A DNA stretch of 64,000 nt from Lactarius indigo (Eukaryota > Basidiomycota > Agaricomycetes > Russulales > Russulaceae). Shown here piece after piece: positions 61,540-64,000 of the stretch. The notes beneath the pieces were generated by a model, which was not told where the DNA came from, searched no databases, and worked only from the letters and a program-made list of their open reading frames with translations. Every line of letters starts with the position of its first letter. Positions within the stretch are counted from its first letter, which is position 1. Location of the stretch: assembly GCA_025766275.1 (NCBI GenBank), contig JAFKAC010000074.1, positions 186,001 to 250,000 of the forward strand, in the 5' to 3' direction. The position numbers and the translations under genes are program-made.

Positions 61540-64000
61540 ATGGATCAATTGCCCAACATTCCCCGTTTTTTCGCGTGTGCTGTCTGTCCCAAAGTATGCT
61601 CTACACTCGCCGGACTTGCTCGACACAAGAAACTCAAGCATCCAGTCATTACACCTCCCAAGGACTTGTTGTCGCATACTAGAATTTTCCACCCATCATT
61701 GGACGGTATGCCCACATACTCTTCCCCTTTTTTTGTTCTTACAGGACCACAGCTCGGCCATGCGATGAAAGTGGCATGTTCCTTCAAGCTCCATGGGGTT
61801 CAACGTCACTTCCAGCACCACCGAGCCAAGATAATCAGCACGTCCAGGACTGGACGCCTTTTGAGGACTGCCTTGCATTTGACTGGGCATACTACCACTA
61901 CATGAACCTCCAATCGTCGGCTGCCGAGATCGCAGAAGGACTTAATTTGTGGTCAGCAACATCTATCAAACATGGCGCCACCGTCGGTGCACCTTGGAGA
62001 AATGCGAAGGAAATGTACGCGACCATAGATTCTATCAAGATAGGCTCACTTCCTTTCAAAGCTTTCGTGTTTCAATACACTGGGCCAAAACCGACAGTGC
62101 CTCCTCGTTGGATGGAAGAAGTGTATGAATTGAATACTCATGATGTCCTGGACGTCATCCGGGAACAGCTTGCAACACCGGATTTCAGAGGCCAGTTCAA
62201 CTATGTCCCATATAAAGAGTTTAATGGCAAAGGCGAGCGTGTGTGGTCAAATCTTATGTTGGGGCAATGGGCATCCATGCAAGCGGTACAAGCGTTTCTC
62301 ATACTTTTTGTTGGTCTCTCACTTTGTTCCTAGGACGAGCTCTCGAAAGACGAATGCAATGATGGGGCAATGTTTGTCCCTATTGTTGCTGGAAGTGATA
62401 AGACGACAGTTTCGGTTGCAACTGGCCACCAAGAATACCATCCGGTCTATATCTCTGTTGGGAATCTCACAAATACAGCACAACGAGCACATGGTAACAG
62501 CGTCCTTCCAGTCGCTTTCTTGCCCATACCAAAGAGTAAGTGAGTCTCTTTCACTGTTGTGCATACAAATCTCATGCCATGCGATTAGTGTCAAAATCAC
62601 ACCGAGAGCACATAGATTTCCAGCGCTTCTGTCGCCAGCTGTATCACAAATGTCTCGAGCTTGTTTTCGACCCATTAAGAAGATACATGATGGTGCCGAC
62701 AGTAGTGAAGTGCCCCGATGGACACTTTCGCCGTGCGGTATTCAGTTTGGGGCCTTACATTGCAGATTACCCAGAACAAGTCTGGCTTGCGGGTATTGTG
62801 TCGAAATGGTGTGCAAAGTACGTTCTCTCATTCCTCAATGGTTTGGTTCCTGTCCTGAGCGTTGACTATCTCAAAGGTGTGACGCGGCACCTGACAATCT
62901 AGACAGTGGGACAGGACACCGCCGAACTCACGAGAAGACCGACTACCTCATCAATAACTTCAGTCCTGCGGTCCTATGGGATGCGTTCGGCATCTACAAG
63001 GATGTTGTTGTAAGTTATGAGACACGAACACCTCTCACTGCTAATTTTCTGCTTCAGCCATTTACTCATAGTTTTCCTCGTGCCGACATCCACGAGCTGC
63101 TCGCGCCAGACCTTCTTCACCAAGTTATCAAGGGCGTATTTAAGGACCATCTCGTTGCCTGGGTAGGTGACTATCTCCACCATGTCCACCGTGAGCGACG
63201 TGCTCTAGAGATCATCGGTGACATCGACCGACGGTAAGTAGTCTCATGTTGGCATAATTGACTTAAAAGCTAATGCTACTTAGGATCTCTACAGTTCCTC
63301 CATTTCCTGGTCTCCGGCAATTTCCTGAAGGATGCAACTTTGTCCAATGGACGGGTGATGACTCCAAAGCGCTTATGAAGGTAAGCACGCAACTCCCTTC
63401 GTCTCATGGATCAATCATTGACTCCAGGTATAGGTGTACCTAGGAGCTATTGCGGGCTATCTCCCATCTGTGATGGTCCGTTGTATCTCAAGATTTATGG
63501 ACACGTGCTACCTTGCCCGCCGGAATGCCATTTCTGGATCGGGGCTGGATCGGTTTCGAGAATCTGTTGCACAATTTCATGAACTGCGCGACATATTCAT
63601 CACCAGTGGTGTGCATACATCCATTTCTTTACCTCGTCAACATGCGCTGGTACACTACCATTTCTCCATTCAACTTTTTGGCTCTCCAAACGGGCTGTGT
63701 TCCTCCATCACCGAATCAAAACACATCAAGGCTGTCAAGGAGCCCTGGCGTCGGTCAAGCCGGTACAAGGCCCTCTCCCAAATGCTACGCATTCTCCTCC
63801 GGTTAGAGAAGATATCAGCACTTCATTGTCTTTTTACATTGCTCGGAATGCTCAAGGGAACAACGGCATCAAATATGGCAGGCACCACAGTCGAGGACTC
63901 TCAGGAAGATCCAACACCACTTGCCCCAGAAAATGCCGCAGACTTGGATGAGGATGGAGCACCAATTGAGGGAGTCTCAGAGACACTGTCAATTGTGACG
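61540..64000 (+). mobile_element. Plavaka-type DNA transposase gene (partial, runs off right edge)
   Basis: ATG 61540 begins with a C2H2 finger (CAVCPKVCSTLAGLARHKKLKH), then HPSLDARPCDESGMFLQAP (after an intron ending at about 61750). Further blocks typical of basidiomycete Plavaka transposases, by recall: FVPIVAGSDKTTVSVATGHQ, PVYISVGNLTNTAQRAHGN, GPYIADYPEQVWLAGIVS, ADIHELLAPDLLHQVIKGVF, KDHLVAWVGDYL, VPPFPGLRQFPEG, WTGDDSKALMKVYLGAIAGY, LFGSPNGLCSSITESKHIKA, VKEPWRRSSRYKALSQML. All introns (about 61706-61750, 62286-62333, 62537-62587, 62819-62875, 63009-63057, 63237-63283, 63380-63434) keep the frame, and no stop is seen up to the window end, where an acidic C-terminal tail has begun. The gene may therefore be intact, and the element possibly still mobile. 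Confidence 0.82.

Overview
The window looks like nuclear DNA of a filamentous basidiomycete, most likely an Agaricomycete. Nearly every gene is cut by many short introns (about 50-70 nt, two apparently GC-AG), genes lie on both strands, and the repertoire fits: secreted aspartic protease, sedolisin, GPI-type trehalase, type-B carboxylesterases, P450s, and a Plavaka-type DNA transposon of the sort described from basidiomycetes. No species name can be supported. All spliced models were made by hand from GT/GC...AG signals and family consensus recalled from memory; nothing was aligned by computer.

Left part (0-17 kb), mostly conserved single genes: a PRMT3-like arginine methyltransferase (-), a pepsin-like aspartic protease (-), tRNA-Leu(CAG) (-), an RBM25-like U1 snRNP splicing factor (+), a sedolisin-like protein that seems to have lost two active-site acids (-), and a secreted GH37 trehalase with a GPI-like tail (-).

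Middle part (17-46 kb), an accessory array: five type-B carboxylesterase (COesterase) copies on the + strand plus an older relic at 17.0-18.0 kb. Copies 1, 2 and 4 read as intact. Copies 3 and 5 are pseudogenes with clear lesions. Two paralogous P450 genes follow copies 4 and 5, so [esterase + P450] looks like a duplicated unit. Copy 3 is a mosaic (5' half like copy 5, 3' half like copy 4), which points to gene conversion. The second P450 lacks the acidic residue of the I-helix motif.

Right part (46-64 kb): a CCDC25-like NFACT-R protein (-), an isopenicillin-N-synthase-like 2OG-Fe(II) dioxygenase (+) and glutathione synthetase (+), then a gene-poor, repeat-rich zone with a possible LTR remnant and a truncated fungal transcription factor (-). 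The window ends in a Plavaka-type element: a divergent pair made of a double-AT-hook accessory protein (-) and a C2H2-finger transposase (+, running off the right edge), starting only about 120 bp apart.

Long spacers carry no recognised gene but are enriched for the near-palindromic word TACWGTA.
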